Shown: piece after piece, positions 1 to 7,805 of the stretch
How positions within the stretch are numbered: the first letter of the stretch is position 1
How the letters are laid out: each line of letters opens with the position of its first letter
Source of the DNA: an uncultured Clostridia bacterium
Lineage (GTDB): Bacteria > Bacillota > Clostridia > TANB77 > CAG-508
Assembly: GCA_947630065.1 (NCBI GenBank)
Contig: CANRGE010000017.1
Location: 1-36,694 of the forward strand
Direction of reading: 5' to 3'
DNA: 36,694 nucleotides
Made by a program: the position numbers and the translations under genes
The notes under the pieces: model-generated
Databases searched by the model: none
What the model was told of the DNA's origin: nothing
What the model saw: only the letters and a program-made list of their open reading frames with translations

Positions 1-468
1 CCGTTTGATAATGTTGAACAAGAATATATTGAAAAACCTAAAAAATGGGATGTAAAAAGTATTAAAAGATTTATGATTTCTTTTGGATTATTGAGTACAG
101 TATTAGATATATTATGCTTTTTAGTATTATGGTATGTGTTTAAATTTAATACAATAGAACTAGCAGCATATTTTCAATGCGGATGGTTTATGTTTGGAAT
201 AATTTCACAAACATTTGTTATACACACGATAAGAACTAGCAAAATTCCATTTATTCAAGCAACAGCATCAAAACAATTAAATATTTCAACAATGGTTATT
301 ATACTTGCTACAATGATAATTGGATTTACAGATATATCAGAAATATTTGATTTAAAACCAATGCCATATTTATATTTAGCTTGGATATTTATTTTAATTT
401 TTATATATTTAATAATGGCACAAATAATGAAAAAATTTTATATTAAAAAGAATGATGAATGGATATAA
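1..468 (+). CDS. mgtA: Magnesium-translocating P-type ATPase, C-terminal end (partial)
   Basis: Reading frame 1 is open from the first base, so this is the 3' end of a gene that begins outside the window; the first in-frame ATG at 73 is internal. The 155 residues seen match the C-terminal membrane part of MgtA/MgtB Mg2+-importing ATPases: a short cytoplasmic stretch with KPKKWDVKSIKRFM, then four hydrophobic segments, with the family-typical GWFMFGIISQTFVIHTIRT and KIPFIQ between the middle ones. The catalytic DKTG site and nucleotide domain lie upstream and cannot be checked. MgtA proteins import Mg2+ across the cytoplasmic membrane at the cost of ATP. A separate CorA-type transporter lies at 12778-13725. 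Identification is from recognised sequence pattern; I am fairly sure of it. Confidence 0.88.
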   Translation, partial: PFDNVEQEYIEKPKKWDVKSIKRFMISFGLLSTVLDILCFLVLWYVFKFNTIELAAYFQCGWFMFGIISQTFVIHTIRTSKIPFIQATASKQLNISTMVIILATMIIGFTDISEIFDLKPMPYLYLAWIFILIFIYLIMAQIMKKFYIKKNDEWI

Positions 469-531
469 TTTTATCTCGACAACTTACAATTTATATAAGT
501 ATTGAAAAATAGCTATGCAAAAAGTGAAGTG

Positions 532-571
532 AACCCAAATTGTTAGACAAAAAAGTTTAACAATTTGGGTT
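532..571 (+). terminator. Hairpin downstream of mgtA
   Basis: A 14-base arm AACCCAAATTGTTA (532-545) pairs perfectly with TAACAATTTGGGTT (558-571), loop 12 bases. It lies 64 bases after the mgtA stop codon and directly abuts repeat family 1 copy A. There is no real T-tract after it, so it may terminate weakly or mainly protect mRNA ends. Nothing coding was seen in 469-838 apart from this hairpin, the repeat and the promoter. Confidence 0.55.
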
Positions 572-745
572 TATTTCTATAATAGGAAAGTTCTACTTTC
601 CTATTATAGAAATAAATAACATTGCACAGAAAATTTACAAAGTAAATTTTCGCGTCAACAAATCTTTACGCTTCTTTGAGACCTTGAATTTAGATAGCAA
701 ACTTTAAGATGTAGAGAAAAGGTCTCGCGAAGCGAGATTTGTTCT
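570..745 (+). repeat. Intergenic structured repeat, family 1, copy A
   Basis: About 176 bases, present again at 18771-18945 and 20701-20876 in the same orientation. Three hairpins can be drawn: HP1 at 570-616, with core TAGGAAAGT/ACTTTCCTA around a TCT loop and a lower stem specific to this copy; HP2, AAAATTTAC/GTAAATTTT around AAA; HP3, AACAAATCT near 658 pairing with AGATTTGTT near 743, closed by GAGACC/GGTCTC. No convincing reading frame lies inside. The copy ends about 29 bases before the promoter of the next operon. It could be a MITE-like element or a family of structured RNA or DNA sites; I do not recognise it as a named family. Confidence 0.85.
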
Positions 746-773
746 AAAAAATCTAAAAATTCTTCAGAACATA

Positions 774-802
774 TTGACACCGTGTCAGAAATAATATATT
801 AT
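774..802 (+). promoter_or_regulatory. Promoter of the CMD-TetR-flavodoxin operon
   Basis: Minus-35 TTGACA (774-779) and minus-10 TATTAT (797-802) are 17 bases apart. An alternative TATAAT at 800-805 has a poorer 20-base spacing. The minus-35 box is embedded in a palindrome and a second palindrome starts 6 bases after the minus-10, so binding of a repressor would block polymerase. Confidence 0.7.
775..787. promoter_or_regulatory. Operator 1 (TGACA-N3-TGTCA palindrome)
   Basis: TGACACCGTGTCA has perfect 5-base half-sites separated by three bases and overlaps the minus-35 box. The same half-sites and spacing recur at 808-820. The TetR regulator encoded second in this operon is the natural candidate to bind here (inference). 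Confidence 0.7.
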
Positions 803-807
803 AATAC

Positions 808-820
808 TGACAATGTGTCA
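808..820. promoter_or_regulatory. Operator 2 (TGACA-N3-TGTCA palindrome)
   Basis: TGACAATGTGTCA repeats the half-sites of operator 1 with a different spacer, extended by one more pair (C...G) on the outside. Centre-to-centre distance from operator 1 is 33 bases, close to three helical turns, which would put both dimers on the same face of the DNA. It sits around the expected transcription start. Confidence 0.7.
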
Positions 821-838
821 GAGAAAGGAGAAATAAAA

Positions 839-1570
839 ATGAATCGTTTTGAAGAAAGCAAAGAAGTTTTTAACAAATTATTTGGAGAATTACCAGATGC
901 AAATAAAGAAATAGATCATGAACTTATGGAAATTTTGAGGAGATTTATATTTGGAGATGTATTTCATAGTAGCAAAGAACTAGATATGAAAGAAAGAGAG
1001 CTTATTACAGTAACAATTTTAGCAGTATTACAAACATTACCACAATTATCAGCACATATAAATGCAGCATTAAATGTGGGAGCTACACCAATTGAAATAA
1101 GAGAAACAATTTACCAATTAGCACCTTTTATAGGATTTCCACGAACATTAAATGCAGTTAACACAATGAATGAAGTTTTTAAATCAAGAGAAATAAAGTT
1201 ACCATTAGAAAACATGGGAACAGTAACAGATGAAACAAGGTATGAAAAAGGATTTAATATTCAAAAACCTATATATGGAGATGAAATAAAAGAAAAATAT
1301 CCAGATATACCAGAAATTCCCCAATATTTAACAGAATTCGGTTTTGGAGATTTTTATACAAGAAAAGGGTTAGATATAAAAACAAGAGAATTACTTGTAC
1401 TAGTTGGTTTAACAGCAATGAGAGCAGATACTCAAATAAAAGCTCATGTATTAGGAAATATTAAAGTAGGAAATTCAAAAGAAAAATTATTGGGGGCTAT
1501 GCTACAATGCTTGCCATATATAGGATTTCCAAATACAATGAATACAATTAATATTATAAAAGACATTTAG
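839..1570 (+). CDS. Carboxymuconolactone decarboxylase (CMD) family protein, two CMD domains
   Basis: Start taken at ATG 839 because GAAAGGAG ends 9 bases before it; an in-frame GTG at 782 lies inside the operator and is unlikely. The 243-residue product contains two tandem CMD/AhpD-like helical domains: one with KERELITVTILAVLQTLPQL...AHINAALNVGATPIEIRE, one with TRELLVLVGLTAMRADTQIKAH. The AhpD peroxidase CxxC motif is absent in both, so a thiol peroxidase role is doubtful; a decarboxylase-like or unknown small-molecule activity fits better. It is first in an operon with a TetR regulator (17 bases downstream), flavodoxin, nitroreductase and cupin, a set commonly seen together in Firmicutes redox or electrophile responses. 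Cytoplasmic. The true substrate cannot be read from sequence. Confidence 0.85.
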   Translation: MNRFEESKEVFNKLFGELPDANKEIDHELMEILRRFIFGDVFHSSKELDMKERELITVTILAVLQTLPQLSAHINAALNVGATPIEIRETIYQLAPFIGFPRTLNAVNTMNEVFKSREIKLPLENMGTVTDETRYEKGFNIQKPIYGDEIKEKYPDIPEIPQYLTEFGFGDFYTRKGLDIKTRELLVLVGLTAMRADTQIKAHVLGNIKVGNSKEKLLGAMLQCLPYIGFPNTMNTINIIKDI

Positions 1571-1587
1571 AGAAAGGAAATAAACAA

Positions 1588-2196
1588 ATGGAAATTAAAT
1601 CGGTAGATAAAAGAAAAGAAGAGATTATAAATGCATGTCAAGAATTATATAAAACCAAAAGTTTTAAAGAAATAACACTAAAAGATATAAGCGAAAAAAC
1701 TACATTTTCAAGACCTTCTATATATAACTATTTTCAGACCAAAGAAGAAATATTTTTAGCACTTTTAAAAAGAGAATACGAAAGATGGCTAAAAGATTTA
1801 GAAGATATATATATTAAAAATGAGAAATTAGAAAAAGCAGAATTTGCAAAAAAAATTGCAAAAACAATTGAAAAAAGAGAGCAATTATTAAAATTACTTT
1901 CAATGAACTTATATGATATGGAAGCAAATAGTCGTATGGAGCAATTAGTGGATTTTAAGAGAAGTTACGGAGAATCATTAAAATCAATAAAAAAGCTTTT
2001 GGATAAATTCTTTAAGAATATGAAAGAGGAAGAAAAAGAAAAATTTATCTTTTCATTTTTTCCATTGATGTATGGAATATATCCATATACTTGTGCTACA
2101 GATAAACAAAAAGAAGCTATGAAAAATGCAGAAGTTCCATTCAAGTTCTTCTCTATATATGAAATGGTTTATGAAAGTATAATAAAATTATTATAA
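1588..2196 (+). CDS. TetR family transcriptional regulator
   Basis: 202 residues. The N-terminal TetR DNA-binding domain covers about residues 8-55, with the helix-turn-helix in LKDISEKTTFSRPSIYNYFQTKEEIFLALL. The all-helical C-terminal part (about 60-202) is the ligand-binding and dimer region and resembles the TetR C-terminal type found with small redox operons. Start ATG 1588 is preceded by AGAAAGGA. Its position as second gene behind a promoter carrying two identical palindromes (775-787, 808-820) points to autorepression, with release by an inducer, perhaps an electrophile or quinone handled by the neighbouring flavoproteins. Family call is firm; ligand and operator assignment are inference. 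Confidence 0.92.
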   Translation: MEIKSVDKRKEEIINACQELYKTKSFKEITLKDISEKTTFSRPSIYNYFQTKEEIFLALLKREYERWLKDLEDIYIKNEKLEKAEFAKKIAKTIEKREQLLKLLSMNLYDMEANSRMEQLVDFKRSYGESLKSIKKLLDKFFKNMKEEEKEKFIFSFFPLMYGIYPYTCATDKQKEAMKNAEVPFKFFSIYEMVYESIIKLL

Positions 2197-2219
2197 ATTA
2201 AAAATAATGGGGACAGAAA

Positions 2220-2322
2220 GTGAAAATATTAATATCAACAGGAAGTCCACTAAAAAGGAACATCAAATACACTTTTTGAAAAAGGGACAAAGGGTGTTTA
2301 TGAATTAGGGAAAAATATATAA
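2220..2322 (+). pseudogene. Remnant of an NADPH-dependent FMN reductase/flavodoxin-like gene
   Basis: From GTG 2220 the frame reads KILISTGSPLKR, the typical first strand and phosphate-binding loop start of flavodoxin-like NADPH:FMN reductases, and hits a stop at 2277-2279. One frame over, the text continues as TLFEKGTKGVYELGKNI and stops at 2320-2322. A frameshift plus loss of the rest of the gene explains this. It lies between the TetR gene and a complete flavodoxin gene, so it may be a decayed operon member. Short length keeps confidence moderate. Confidence 0.4.
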
Positions 2323-2339
2323 GAAAGAAGGAAAAAATA

Positions 2340-3002
2340 ATGAATAAAAAAATAATAGCTTTAATTGTTATAATCATTGTAATTGCAGTAGGTGTTGGTA
2401 TTTGGTTAATTAGTTCTAATAATAATTCTAATGAATCAAATACTAATAATCTAAATTCAAATGCAAATATAAATGAGAATAATTATAAAGAGGGTACTCA
2501 AGAAAATACAGGAGATAGAGAAAGTTCTAATAGCAAAAAAATAGCAATTATCTATTTTTCTGCAACAGGAACTACAGAAAAAGTTGCAGGCTATATAAAA
2601 GATGCAACAAATGGAGATTTAATTGAAATAGTACCAAAGGACAAATATACTGATGCAGATTTAGACTATGACAATAGCAATAGCAGAGCAACAAGAGAAC
2701 AAAAAGATTCTTCTGTAAGACCAGAAATCTCAAATACTATTGATACAGACTCTTATGATGTAATTTATTTAGGTTATCCAATTTGGTGGGGAGATGCACC
2801 AAGAATAATTTTAACATTTTTAGATGAATCTAATTTAAGTGGAAAAACAGTTATTCCATTTTGCACATCAGGAAGCTCTGGAATAACTACAAGCGTTAAT
2901 TACTTTAAAAATAATTATAAAAATATTAATTGGCTAGATGGAGAAAGATTAAGTACATCACAAAATGAAGTAACAAATTGGGTTAATAGCTTAAATTATT
3001 AA
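2340..3002 (+). CDS. Membrane-anchored flavodoxin
   Basis: 220 residues. Residues 4-24 are a single hydrophobic helix after MNKK, serving as signal anchor; there is no lipobox cysteine. Residues 25-65 are an Asn/Ser-rich linker. From about 66 the flavodoxin fold follows: KKIAIIYFSATGTTEKVA carries the FMN phosphate-binding loop (S74-T79), and YLGYPIWWGDAP (about 144-153) supplies the aromatic flavin-stacking loop. This matches the flavodoxin_4 type. The flavin domain should lie outside the membrane, facing the extracytoplasmic side, if the anchor is oriented N-in. SD GAAGGA precedes ATG 2340. Likely an electron carrier or quinone/nitro-compound reductase partner for the nitroreductase downstream; partner is inferred. 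Confidence 0.87.
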   Translation: MNKKIIALIVIIIVIAVGVGIWLISSNNNSNESNTNNLNSNANINENNYKEGTQENTGDRESSNSKKIAIIYFSATGTTEKVAGYIKDATNGDLIEIVPKDKYTDADLDYDNSNSRATREQKDSSVRPEISNTIDTDSYDVIYLGYPIWWGDAPRIILTFLDESNLSGKTVIPFCTSGSSGITTSVNYFKNNYKNINWLDGERLSTSQNEVTNWVNSLNY

Positions 3003-3031
3003 AATATATTAAAGTAAATGGAGGATTAAAA

Positions 3032-3538
3032 ATGGAATTTGAAAAAGTTATTAGAGAAAGATTTGCAGTTAGAAAATTTAAAAATGATTTGATTAGTGAT
3101 AATCTAATAAATAAAATATTAGAGGCAGGAAATCTAGCACCTACAGCAAAAAATAATCAACCACAAAAGATATATGTAGTTAAATCTAAAGAAGGATTGG
3201 AAAAAATAGATAAAGCAAGTCCATGTAGATATAATGCGCCAGTTTGTATAATTGTAGCAAGTGACAAAAATATTGCATGGACAAAAGATAATTATTCAAC
3301 TTATGAAATGGATGCTTGTATAGTAGCTACTCACATGATGTTAGAAGCTACTAATTTAGGTGTAGATAATATATGGATAGAGATGTTTAATAAAAATATT
3401 TTAAAACAAGAATTTAATTTAGATGAAAATATTGAGCCAATATGTCTTATTCCATTAGGATATAAGACGGATGATTGCAAACCTTCACCTATGCATAATA
3501 CTAGAAAAGATTTATCAGAAATTGTTGAATATAAATAA
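3032..3538 (+). CDS. Nitroreductase family protein (FMN-dependent)
   Basis: 168 residues, start ATG 3032 after GGAGG. The N-terminus VIRERFAVRKFKND with R8, R10 and R14 is the FMN-phosphate binding start typical of nitroreductases, followed by LEAGNLAPTAKNNQPQKIYVV (about 30-50), the usual flavin-contact loop, and a second domain half with WIEMFNK and a terminal LIPLGYKTDDCKPSPMH (P..GY signature). Length is that of short, ferredoxin-less nitroreductases. Acts as a homodimer reducing nitro or quinone compounds with NAD(P)H in the cytoplasm (family knowledge). Lies 29 bases after flavodoxin in the same operon. Confidence 0.9.
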   Translation: MEFEKVIRERFAVRKFKNDLISDNLINKILEAGNLAPTAKNNQPQKIYVVKSKEGLEKIDKASPCRYNAPVCIIVASDKNIAWTKDNYSTYEMDACIVATHMMLEATNLGVDNIWIEMFNKNILKQEFNLDENIEPICLIPLGYKTDDCKPSPMHNTRKDLSEIVEYK

Positions 3539-3559
3539 TAAGAAAGGAATTGATGTATA

Positions 3560-3988
3560 ATGGAAAAACAAACAAATAATAAAGAAATTCATGGTGGTGC
3601 ATTTGGAATGGGAGAGCCAAATATAAATTTTGCAAAATACTTTATAGGAAATTCATATTTAAAACAACTTGCTAAAACAGAAAATGGAATAGGTTTTGCA
3701 AATGTAACTTTTGAGCCTAAATGTAGAAATAATTGGCATATTCATAAAGCAGAAAAAGGTGGAGGTCAAGTTTTAATTTGTGTTGAAGGAGAAGGATGGT
3801 ATCAAGAGGAAGGAAAACCAGCACAAAGTTTAAAAGTAGGAGATATTGTTGTAATTCCTGCTAATGTAAAACATTGGCATGGTGCGAAAAATTGTTGGTT
3901 CAGCCATATAGCAGTCGAAATACATGGAGAAAACATATCAAACGAATGGCTTGAACCTGTTACAGATGAAGAATATAATAAATTATAA
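3560..3988 (+). CDS. Cupin domain protein
   Basis: 142 residues. Single cupin barrel: motif 1 WHIHKAEKGGGQVLICVEGEGWYQEEG supplies metal ligands H60 and H62 and Q70 in place of the more common Glu; motif 2 GDIVVIPANVKHWHGA supplies H105 (and H107). SD AAGAAAGGA lies about 10 bases before ATG 3560. Small cupins of this kind regularly accompany CMD-family genes, and some are fused to them, suggesting a joint step on a small aromatic or lactone compound. Last gene of the operon; a hairpin follows at 4014-4046. Reaction unknown. Confidence 0.87.
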   Translation: MEKQTNNKEIHGGAFGMGEPNINFAKYFIGNSYLKQLAKTENGIGFANVTFEPKCRNNWHIHKAEKGGGQVLICVEGEGWYQEEGKPAQSLKVGDIVVIPANVKHWHGAKNCWFSHIAVEIHGENISNEWLEPVTDEEYNKL

Positions 3989-4013
3989 TTATTTCGATAA
4001 ATTTACGAGTTAT

Positions 4014-4046
4014 AAAGCAGATAGTTAGTTGCTAATTATCTGCTTT
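4014..4046 (+). terminator. Hairpin ending the cupin operon
   Basis: AAAGCAGATA (4014-4023) pairs with TATCTGCTTT (4037-4046) around a 13-base loop. Only TTT follows as part of the arm, so it is a plausible but T-poor terminator. The rest of 3989-4225 holds no gene. Confidence 0.55.
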
Positions 4047-4225
4047 CATGATAATATATGTAAAAATAAATTAATAAGTTGTTAGAAAAACCATGAAATT
4101 AGTAACACAATATGAGCCCTTTACAATATATAATTAAGATTTAATAAACTTTTCTTAAAAAACGAATCCAAAATTTTTAAAATTAAGGGTATTTTAATAA
4201 TATCAAAAATATTTAGGAGATATGA

Positions 4226-4885
4226 ATGAAAAAAATATTAGTAGTAGAAGATGATAATACGATTCATAAAATTATTAAGGATATTCTAGAAAAGGAACAT
4301 TACACTGTAATAAATGCTTATTCTGGAACAGAAGCACTAACAATAATAGAAAATGACAATATAGATTTAATACTTTTAGACTTAATGCTACCTGGAATAG
4401 ATGGAGAAGATATAATAAAAAAAGTAAACCAAAAGATACCTATAATAGTTATTAGTGCTAAAACATCTTCTGTAGATAAAGCTAAAGTACTACTAGATGG
4501 AGCAAATGATTATATTACAAAGCCTTTTGAAAAAGTTGAACTCCTTGCTAGAATACAAGTACAATTGAGAATAAATAGTAAAAAAAATAAAAAATTAAAA
4601 TATAAAGACATAGAGTTATTAGAAGATAATAAGACTATGAAAATTCGAGATGAAAAAATCACATTAACTAAAACAGAATATACAATAATGAGAGAGTTAT
4701 TATTAAATCCAAATAATGTAGTTACAAAAACAAGATTATTAGATTTAATAAGTATTAATGCGGAAAATTGTGATGAAAGTTCTTTAAAAGTTCATATAAG
4801 TAATATAAGAAAAAAAATAAGAAAAATTACACAAGTAGAATATGTTGAAGCGGTTTGGGGAATAGGATTCAAAATAAAAGAATAA
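4226..4885 (+). CDS. OmpR/PhoB-type response regulator
   Basis: 219 residues. Receiver domain 1-115: acidic pair E8/D9-D10, phospho-acceptor D52 in LILLDLMLPG, S/T switch S78 in VISAKT, K99 in YITKPFE. Winged-helix DNA-binding domain 125-219 with LTKTEYTIMRELLLNPNNVVTKTRLLDLI and the recognition-wing end VEAVWGIGFKIKE. SD AGGAG is 6 bases before ATG 4226. First of four genes: regulator, ABC ATPase, permease, kinase. This arrangement is typical for Firmicutes detoxification modules that sense cell-wall-active peptides. It should be phosphorylated by the kinase at 6754-7641 and activate the ABC genes, possibly via the 83-base gap at 4886-4968 (inference). Confidence 0.92.
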   Translation: MKKILVVEDDNTIHKIIKDILEKEHYTVINAYSGTEALTIIENDNIDLILLDLMLPGIDGEDIIKKVNQKIPIIVISAKTSSVDKAKVLLDGANDYITKPFEKVELLARIQVQLRINSKKNKKLKYKDIELLEDNKTMKIRDEKITLTKTEYTIMRELLLNPNNVVTKTRLLDLISINAENCDESSLKVHISNIRKKIRKITQVEYVEAVWGIGFKIKE

Positions 4886-4968
4886 GAAACTTTACTAAAA
4901 CTTTATTTTTTCTTAACCATTTTCTTTACTATTTTTTGTTAAGATGAAATAGAAAGGAGAATAATTAT

Positions 4969-5883
4969 ATGAAATATGTATTAGAAACGAATAATCTTGA
5001 GAAAAAATATGGGAAATTTAAAGCATTAAGTAATTTAAATATGCATATTGAAAAAGGTTCAATATATGGGCTTGTGGGAAAAAATGGAGCAGGAAAAACC
5101 ACTTTAATTAGAGTTGTTTGTGATTTACAAAAGCCTACATTAGGAACATATTCTATCTATGGAATTTTAAATGAAAACAAAGAAATTGTAAAAACCAGAC
5201 AAAGAATTGGAGCAATCATTGAAACCCCTTCAATTTGTCTTAATATGACAGCAGAAGAAAATTTGAAAGAACAATATAAAATTGTTGGAATTGCAGATGA
5301 AGAAAATTTATATGAAATATTAAAAATTGTTAAACTTGATAACGTAAAAAATAAAACAGCAAAACACTTTTCCTTAGGAATGAAACAACGTTTAGGAATT
5401 GCAATTGCATTAGTTGGAAACCCAGATTTTATTATATTAGATGAACCAATAAATGGACTAGATCCAGAAGGTATTATAGAAATAAGAGAATTAATTTTAA
5501 AATTAAATAAAGAAAATGGAATTACATTTTTAATATCTAGTCATTATTTAGATGAGTTATCTAAAATTGCAACTTGCTATGGTTTTATGGATAAAGGTAG
5601 AATTGTGAAAGAAATTAGCAAAAAAGAATTAGAACAAAACTTAAGAAAAAGAACACAATTAAAAGTAACTAATATAAAAGAATGTATTAAATACTTAGAA
5701 GAAACACATACACCTTATAAAATTATTTCAGATGAAATAATTGATATATACGAAAAAGTTAATGTTACAGAGATTGTATCTGCACTATCAAAAAGAGAAT
5801 GTATAGTTAATGATTTTCAAGAAAAAGGAGAAACATTAGAAAGCTATTATTTAAATTTGATTGGAGGTGCAGATAATGATTAA
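4969..5883 (+). CDS. ABC transporter ATP-binding protein (BcrA-like)
   Basis: 304 residues, SD AGAAAGGAG before ATG 4969. Walker A GKNGAGKT (37-44), signature FSLGMKQ (134-140, LSLGM-type rather than LSGGQ as usual in antibiotic-peptide exporters), Walker B FIILDEP (154-160) with catalytic E159, and switch SSHYLDELSKIAT. Residues after about 215 form the C-terminal extension seen in bacitracin/lantibiotic-type ATPases (BcrA, LanF). Pairs with the permease whose start overlaps this gene by 8 bases, implying translational coupling. Exports or removes peptides from the membrane (family knowledge); the substrate is not readable from sequence. Confidence 0.9.
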   Translation: MKYVLETNNLEKKYGKFKALSNLNMHIEKGSIYGLVGKNGAGKTTLIRVVCDLQKPTLGTYSIYGILNENKEIVKTRQRIGAIIETPSICLNMTAEENLKEQYKIVGIADEENLYEILKIVKLDNVKNKTAKHFSLGMKQRLGIAIALVGNPDFIILDEPINGLDPEGIIEIRELILKLNKENGITFLISSHYLDELSKIATCYGFMDKGRIVKEISKKELEQNLRKRTQLKVTNIKECIKYLEETHTPYKIISDEIIDIYEKVNVTEIVSALSKRECIVNDFQEKGETLESYYLNLIGGADND

Positions 5884-6745
5884 ATTATTAAGAGCAGGAA
5901 TTTTTAGACTTAAAAAAGAAATTATGTTTTGGTTATTTATATTTGCAACAATTATAATAGCAGGAATTAGAATGTTAACTTCAGCACATGATATACCATT
6001 AGATAAAGTATTGTATGATAATATTATATATATTGGACTTTTCATTGCAATGTTTGTAAGTATATTTGTTGGTAAAGAACATTCAGAAGGAATTATTAGA
6101 AATAAAATAATAGTTGGACATAGTAGAATTTCAATATACATATCAAAATTAATAATTAGTATAGTGGTATCAGTATTATGTGAGTTTATTTATATTGCAA
6201 TAATGTTTTTTATAGGAAGGCAAATTTATGACCCCTTACAGATGCCAATATCACAACTATTAATTATTCTATTAAATGCAGTGCTAATTATTATTACATA
6301 CTGTTCAATTTTTAATTTAGTATCAATGATATGTTCAGAAATAACATTATCCTTAATTATATGTGTAATTATATTTGTTAGTATGTTTGTAGTAGAGATG
6401 ATTATAGGAGAAACTGCTAATAGCAATAAATACATAACACATTCACTTACTGATACAAATGGTGTCAGAACTATTCTAAGTCAAGAACTAAATCCTAATT
6501 ATCCAGGAGATGATATAGTAAATCTTGCAAAAACAATAGATTTATTATTACCACAAGGACAAATAAATGTACTAATGAATCCAGAATCAATGTATTCTAG
6601 TGAAATAAGTGAACAAATATATACAAAGGAAGAAATTGAAGAAAACATAAAAAAATTATATAAAATGCCAATTTATTCTCTAATATTAATTAGTGTTATT
6701 AATATTGGAGGAGCATATTTATTTTCAAAAAAAGAATTAAAGTAG
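5876..6745 (+). CDS. ABC-2 type permease
   Basis: 289 residues from ATG 5876, chosen because GGAGGT lies 8 bases before it; a TTG at 5861 would extend it by five residues without a ribosome site. Six hydrophobic segments: near residues 13-30, 49-66, 97-117, 138-158, 165-187 and 265-283. A soluble segment of about 75 residues lies between the fifth and sixth, probably extracytoplasmic. This is the layout of ABC-2 permeases acting with BcrA-like ATPases. The start overlaps the ATPase stop, and the kinase gene follows after 8 bases. Only one permease is present, unlike LanEG systems with two, so it probably homodimerises. Confidence 0.85.
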   Translation: MIKLLRAGIFRLKKEIMFWLFIFATIIIAGIRMLTSAHDIPLDKVLYDNIIYIGLFIAMFVSIFVGKEHSEGIIRNKIIVGHSRISIYISKLIISIVVSVLCEFIYIAIMFFIGRQIYDPLQMPISQLLIILLNAVLIIITYCSIFNLVSMICSEITLSLIICVIIFVSMFVVEMIIGETANSNKYITHSLTDTNGVRTILSQELNPNYPGDDIVNLAKTIDLLLPQGQINVLMNPESMYSSEISEQIYTKEEIEENIKKLYKMPIYSLILISVINIGGAYLFSKKELK

Positions 6746-6753
6746 GAGAAAAA

Positions 6754-7641
6754 GTGGATATTACGCTATTAATAATTTTAATAATATTATTTTGTATTTG
6801 CATAGTAAGTATTATAAAGATATATTTTTTGAAAAAATCAATTAAAGAAATTGAAAGTAAATATACATATATCTTAAATTCTGATACCAATAATATTATT
6901 ACTGTAACCTCAGCAGATAAAGATATAAAAAAATTAACAAACAGTCTAAATAAAGAATTGAAAAAATTAAGAAATCAGAAATTAAAATATGAAAATGGAA
7001 ATCAAGAGTTAAAAAGGTTAATAACAGATATTTCACATGACCTAAGAACACCTCTTACAGCAATAAGTTGTTATATAGAAATATTTGAAGAAGAAAAATT
7101 GAATGAAAAACAAAGAGAAAGTTTAAAAACCATAAAAGATAAAACAAAGGAATTAACGTCACTTACAGAACAATTAAGAGATTTATCAACAGGAATAGAT
7201 AAAGAAAGAAAACTACATAAAGAAAAATGTTGCATAAACAATATTTTAGAAGAAACAATAGCAAGTTACTATAAGTCTTTTAAAATAAAAAATATAATAC
7301 CTGACATCAATATATGTGAAAAAAAGATATATAGAAATATAGACAAAGATATGATAATTAGAGTTTTTGAAAATTTAATATCAAATATTATTAAATATAG
7401 TGATAGTAACTGCAATATAAAATTAAATGAAGATGGAAAAATATCTTTTTCAAATAAAGCAAGTAAATTAGATGTGATAACGGTAAAAAGAATTTTTGAT
7501 AGGTACTATACTATAGATAATATCAAAAAATATTCAGGATTAGGACTTTCTATAGCAAAGCAATTAATTGAATTAAATGGAGGAACAATTACAGCCAAGT
7601 ATTTAAAAAATGAATTATATATTGAAATTATTTTAATATAG
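6754..7641 (+). CDS. Sensor histidine kinase of the ABC module
   Basis: 295 residues, GTG start 6754 after AGGAG. One N-terminal membrane helix (about 3-27), no sizeable extracellular sensor. A coiled linker leads to the dimerisation helix with H-box DISHDLRTPLTAI (H95). The ATPase domain has N-box FENLISNIIKYSD, a shortened region in place of the usual DxGxG (FSNKASKLD), and YSGLGLSIAKQLIELNGG as G2 box. Lack of a sensor domain suggests it listens to the transporter, as proposed for BceS- and small lantibiotic-type kinases (family knowledge). The poor G1 box is also seen in some kinases of this group and lowers certainty about ATP affinity only. Confidence 0.88.
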   Translation: MDITLLIILIILFCICIVSIIKIYFLKKSIKEIESKYTYILNSDTNNIITVTSADKDIKKLTNSLNKELKKLRNQKLKYENGNQELKRLITDISHDLRTPLTAISCYIEIFEEEKLNEKQRESLKTIKDKTKELTSLTEQLRDLSTGIDKERKLHKEKCCINNILEETIASYYKSFKIKNIIPDINICEKKIYRNIDKDMIIRVFENLISNIIKYSDSNCNIKLNEDGKISFSNKASKLDVITVKRIFDRYYTIDNIKKYSGLGLSIAKQLIELNGGTITAKYLKNELYIEIILI

Positions 7642-7694
7642 ATTATAGAAAAATAACAAATTGTAAGTGAATATCTACATTTTTAGCAAAAATA

Positions 7695-7723
7695 AAGACA
7701 AATTCAAAAAAATGTGATATAAT
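7695..7723 (+). promoter_or_regulatory. Promoter of the DUF7352-like gene
   Basis: TGA-TATAAT extended minus-10 at 7715-7723 and AAGACA (7695-7700) at 17-base spacing. The 82-base leader contains a possible TTGATA/TATCAA stem near 7737-7765. Confidence 0.6.
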
Positions 7724-7805
7724 AGTTATATTATCCTTGATATTGGGAGAAATAATAAGTATCAAACAGTAGCTTACCAAAAAAACAAATGTTGGAGGTG
7801 CAAAT

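Noticed and set aside
570..745. Family 1 repeat as a known riboswitch or T-box
   Set aside because: No T-box or aptamer consensus, copies do not precede related genes, and the same element also lies behind a gene on the opposite strand.
782..838. GTG 782 as start of the CMD gene
   Set aside because: It would place the start inside operator 1 and upstream of the minus-10; ATG 839 has a good ribosome site.
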